Source: Paraburkholderia bannensis NBRC 103871
Lineage (GTDB): Bacteria; Pseudomonadota; Gammaproteobacteria; Burkholderiales; Burkholderiaceae
Assembly (NCBI RefSeq): GCF_000685015.1
Contig: NZ_BAYA01000010.1
Coordinates: 1-64,000 of the forward strand
Length of the DNA stretch: 64,000 nt
Direction: 5' to 3'
Part shown: piece by piece, positions 61,795 through 64,000 of the stretch
Numbering within the stretch: the stretch's first letter is position 1
Layout: each line of letters begins with the position of its first letter
Notes under the pieces: generated by a model
Told to the model about the DNA's origin: nothing
The model's database searches: none
The model's input: the letters and a program-made list of their open reading frames with translations, nothing else
Made by a program: the position numbers and the translations under genes

Positions 61795-62391
61795 CCTGTA
61801 TTGCCGATTTGCTGTGGGTTCAAGGGCGCAAGTCTATCACCCGCCGTGTCGCCCCTCCTGCGCCCGTCCTGAGTGACCTGTCGTCGCTGCGACGCGATTG
61901 TGTGCGCCTCGATCTTTCAATGCAAAAGATGGAATCGACTTCCCGCACAAAAAGGCAATTGAAATAAAAACGAAATCCATTTTATATATTTCATTAAATT
62001 AATAACAGAACATTCATGGAATTTCGCGCCACTACATTCCCTTCTTTATACCGCATCATCAATCATTTAATTCCACGGCGTACAGCGCGCAATCACGCCG
62101 CCATGCTGTTACGACTGTAAATTCCCCGCTGTTTCCAGCGTCGCCAAGACTTTCATTCTCCCGTCGCAACAAGGCCTAAGATAGCCTCAATTCCCCACAT
62201 TTATCGCAACAATTACGCGAATTACCCCATCAAATATTCGGAATTATTTATAAAAGTTTCACAATGGAATGGTTCAATGCGGCCACTTTGACGGCGCCAT
62301 CAAAGAGCATCAATTGCATTGACTGCAATTCACCCACCGCTTGCTTTCAACCATCAAGACGAAGCGCCAATTAAAAACTGGAGCGCGCTGT
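61795..62391. other. Intergenic region, 600 bp, A+T-rich
   Basis: Upstream of the phosphoesterase. From 61920 to 62350 it is markedly A+T-rich, with runs such as TTTTATATATTT near 61980. The 11-mer GAACATTCATG at 62008-62018 also occurs at 25763-25773. It should hold the phosphoesterase promoter; no gene was seen. Confidence 0.55.
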
Positions 62392-64000
62392 ATGCACCCA
62401 AGAAAAACCCTGCTATCCATTTCGTTCGCGGCGGCAGTCGTCGCGATCGCCGCGTGCGGCAGCAACAACAACTCGACGCCCACGTCGACGACCGCGGCTG
62501 TTTCCGCTCAGGACGCCCTCAAGACGGCCACGCCGATCAAGCACCTCGTGGTGATCTTTGGCGAGAACGAGTCCTTCGACCACTACTTCGGCACCTATCC
62601 GAACGCCCAGAACCCCGAAGGCGAACCGACGTTTACGGCGGCGGCCGGCACGCCCACCGTCAACGGCCTCACGTCGGCGCTGCTGACGGCCAACCCGACG
62701 GTCTCCAACACGAAGAACCCGAGCGGCACGAACATCAACCCGTTCCGCCTCGACCGTTCGCAGGCCGCCACGGAAAGCCAGAACCACAACTACACGCCGG
62801 AGCAGCTTGCAGCAGACGGCGGCGCGATGGATCTGTTTCCGCTGAACACCGGCAACAACGCGGTCGGCTCGGCCAACACGTTCGGCGAGCCGGGCCTCGT
62901 GATGGGCTACTACGACGGCAACACCGTCACGGCGCTGTGGAACTACGCGCAGCACTTCGCAATGAGCGACAACGCCTACACCGACACGTACGGCCCCTCT
63001 ACGCCAGGTGCGATCTCGGTGATCTCGGGCCAGCACAACGGCGCCGTGGTGACGAAGAGCGGCGCGGTGGTCACGGGCAGCGCGACGTCGAGCCCGTCGA
63101 CCGACGTGGTGTATGACCTGCAAGGCGGCTGGACGCTGACCGGCGACCTCGACCCGACCGGCGACGCCTGCACGGTCGCGGCCGGCTCGACCACGACGGC
63201 GGCGATGACGTCGAAGAACATCGGCGACCTGCTCAATTCGGGCGGCGTCACGTGGGGCGGCTTCATGGGCGGCTTCAACCTGCAGACCGTGAACGCGAAC
63301 GGCACGACGGGCTGCAACCGCTCGACGTATTCGTCGGTGCTGGGCGCGAGCGAAAGCGACTACGTGCAGCATCACGCGTGGTTCCAGTACTACGCGAGCA
63401 CGCAGAACCTCGCGCATACGCGCCCGTCCTCGGTCGCGGCGATCGGCTATACCGATCCGCTCGACAACACGGCCACGCCGGTGCATCACCAGTACGACGT
63501 CAACGACTTCTTCACGGCGGTCAAGGCGGGCAACTTCCCGTCGGTCAGCTTCCTGAAGGCGCCTGCCGTCGCCGATGCCCACCCCGGCAATTCCGATCCG
63601 CTGGACGAGCAGTCGTTCGTCACGAGCGTGGTGAACTTCCTGCAGCAGCAGCCGGACTGGAAGGACACCGCCGTCATCGTGACCTATGACGATTCCGACG
63701 GCTGGTACGACCATCAGTACATCGCGCCGACCACGTCTTCGTTCGATGCCACCACGGCTGAAACGACGGGCCAGACCACCAAGACCGCCGTCACGGGCGC
63801 CGACCAGCTCAACGGTGCGGGCGTCTGTAACGCCACGGGCGCGGTGCAAGGCGTGGGCGTCAATGGCGGCGCGGTGAATGGCCGTTGCGGCCCCGGCACG
63901 CGCATTCCGTTCCTCGTGATCTCGCCGTATGCGAAGCCGAACTTCGTCGATGGCACCACCGTGGTCACGCAGTCCTCGGTTGTGCGCTTCATCGAAGACA
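62392..64000 (+). CDS. Lipoprotein phosphoesterase (phospholipase C / AcpA family), truncated by window end
   Basis: An open frame of at least 536 codons from ATG 62392 to the window edge. The signal sequence ends with a lipobox (VAIAAC, Cys22), so it is a lipoprotein. The alkaline-phosphatase-superfamily phosphoesterase domain begins VIFGENESFDHYFGTYP; a second metal motif is TYDDSDGWYDHQ. Members include Burkholderia acid phosphatase AcpA and phospholipases C that release phosphate or lipid head groups. The first part is Thr/Ser/Gly-rich. The C-terminus is not in the window. Confidence 0.9.
   Translation, partial: MHPRKTLLSISFAAAVVAIAACGSNNNSTPTSTTAAVSAQDALKTATPIKHLVVIFGENESFDHYFGTYPNAQNPEGEPTFTAAAGTPTVNGLTSALLTANPTVSNTKNPSGTNINPFRLDRSQAATESQNHNYTPEQLAADGGAMDLFPLNTGNNAVGSANTFGEPGLVMGYYDGNTVTALWNYAQHFAMSDNAYTDTYGPSTPGAISVISGQHNGAVVTKSGAVVTGSATSSPSTDVVYDLQGGWTLTGDLDPTGDACTVAAGSTTTAAMTSKNIGDLLNSGGVTWGGFMGGFNLQTVNANGTTGCNRSTYSSVLGASESDYVQHHAWFQYYASTQNLAHTRPSSVAAIGYTDPLDNTATPVHHQYDVNDFFTAVKAGNFPSVSFLKAPAVADAHPGNSDPLDEQSFVTSVVNFLQQQPDWKDTAVIVTYDDSDGWYDHQYIAPTTSSFDATTAETTGQTTKTAVTGADQLNGAGVCNATGAVQGVGVNGGAVNGRCGPGTRIPFLVISPYAKPNFVDGTTVVTQSSVVRFIED

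Noticed and set aside
62319..63116. 265-codon frame overlapping the start of the phosphoesterase
   Set aside because: It is out of frame with the lipobox protein, rich in Arg and Gln, and lacks any domain.

Overview
The window is a high-GC chromosomal stretch of a Burkholderiales bacterium, most likely the Burkholderia/Paraburkholderia/Caballeronia group. The grounds are an OmpC-type 383-residue trimeric porin, a DUF4148 periplasmic protein, many LysR/MFS pairs, and frequent 1-4 base stop/start overlaps. No rRNA, tRNA, insertion sequence, phage gene or CRISPR array was seen. All assignments come from reading the sequence; no database search was run.

Layout. 0-9.7 kb: LysR regulator, DHA2 drug transporter, an NTF2-like protein with a FadH-type dienoyl-CoA reductase under a PadR regulator (two mirror-image operators), a SUI1/YciH protein, two unknown genes, a GDSL hydrolase and an XRE-cupin regulator. 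9.8-30.6 kb, all on the minus strand: the central island. From its 5' end it runs tonB, exbB, exbD, exbD, a TPR protein, a second XRE-cupin regulator, a large TonB-dependent receptor, a YejA/B/E/F-type peptide ABC importer, TldD-like and TldE-like protease subunits, two YhhY-like GNAT acetyltransferases and an RND efflux pump without its adaptor. Together these could carry a peptide across both membranes, cleave it in the cytoplasm and acetylate or export toxic products. That joint role is an inference.

31-43 kb: MarR-MFS pair, a small unknown gene behind a LexA box, ester cyclase/LysR pair, a NUP-family nucleoside permease, an alpha/beta hydrolase, Kup potassium transporter, SOS-controlled DinB, a class V aminotransferase and unknown genes. 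43-52 kb: a pentapeptide-repeat protein, a penicillin-acylase-family enzyme, and an operon of NMT1-type binding protein, Rieske oxygenase, ABC ATPase, ABC permease and 8-oxoguanine-deaminase-like amidohydrolase, which looks like uptake and breakdown of an N-heterocycle. 52-64 kb: TPR-like protein, Coq4-like protein, porin, DUF4148 protein, a non-canonical NRAMP-fold transporter, an MFS carrier, cytochrome P450 with divergent AraC regulator, and a lipoprotein phosphoesterase cut off by the window end.

The most interesting items are the TonB/Yej/TldDE/GNAT/RND island, the unknown small gene with a near-consensus SOS box, the mirrored PadR operators, the Rieske/deaminase operon and the NRAMP homologue with a rebuilt metal site.
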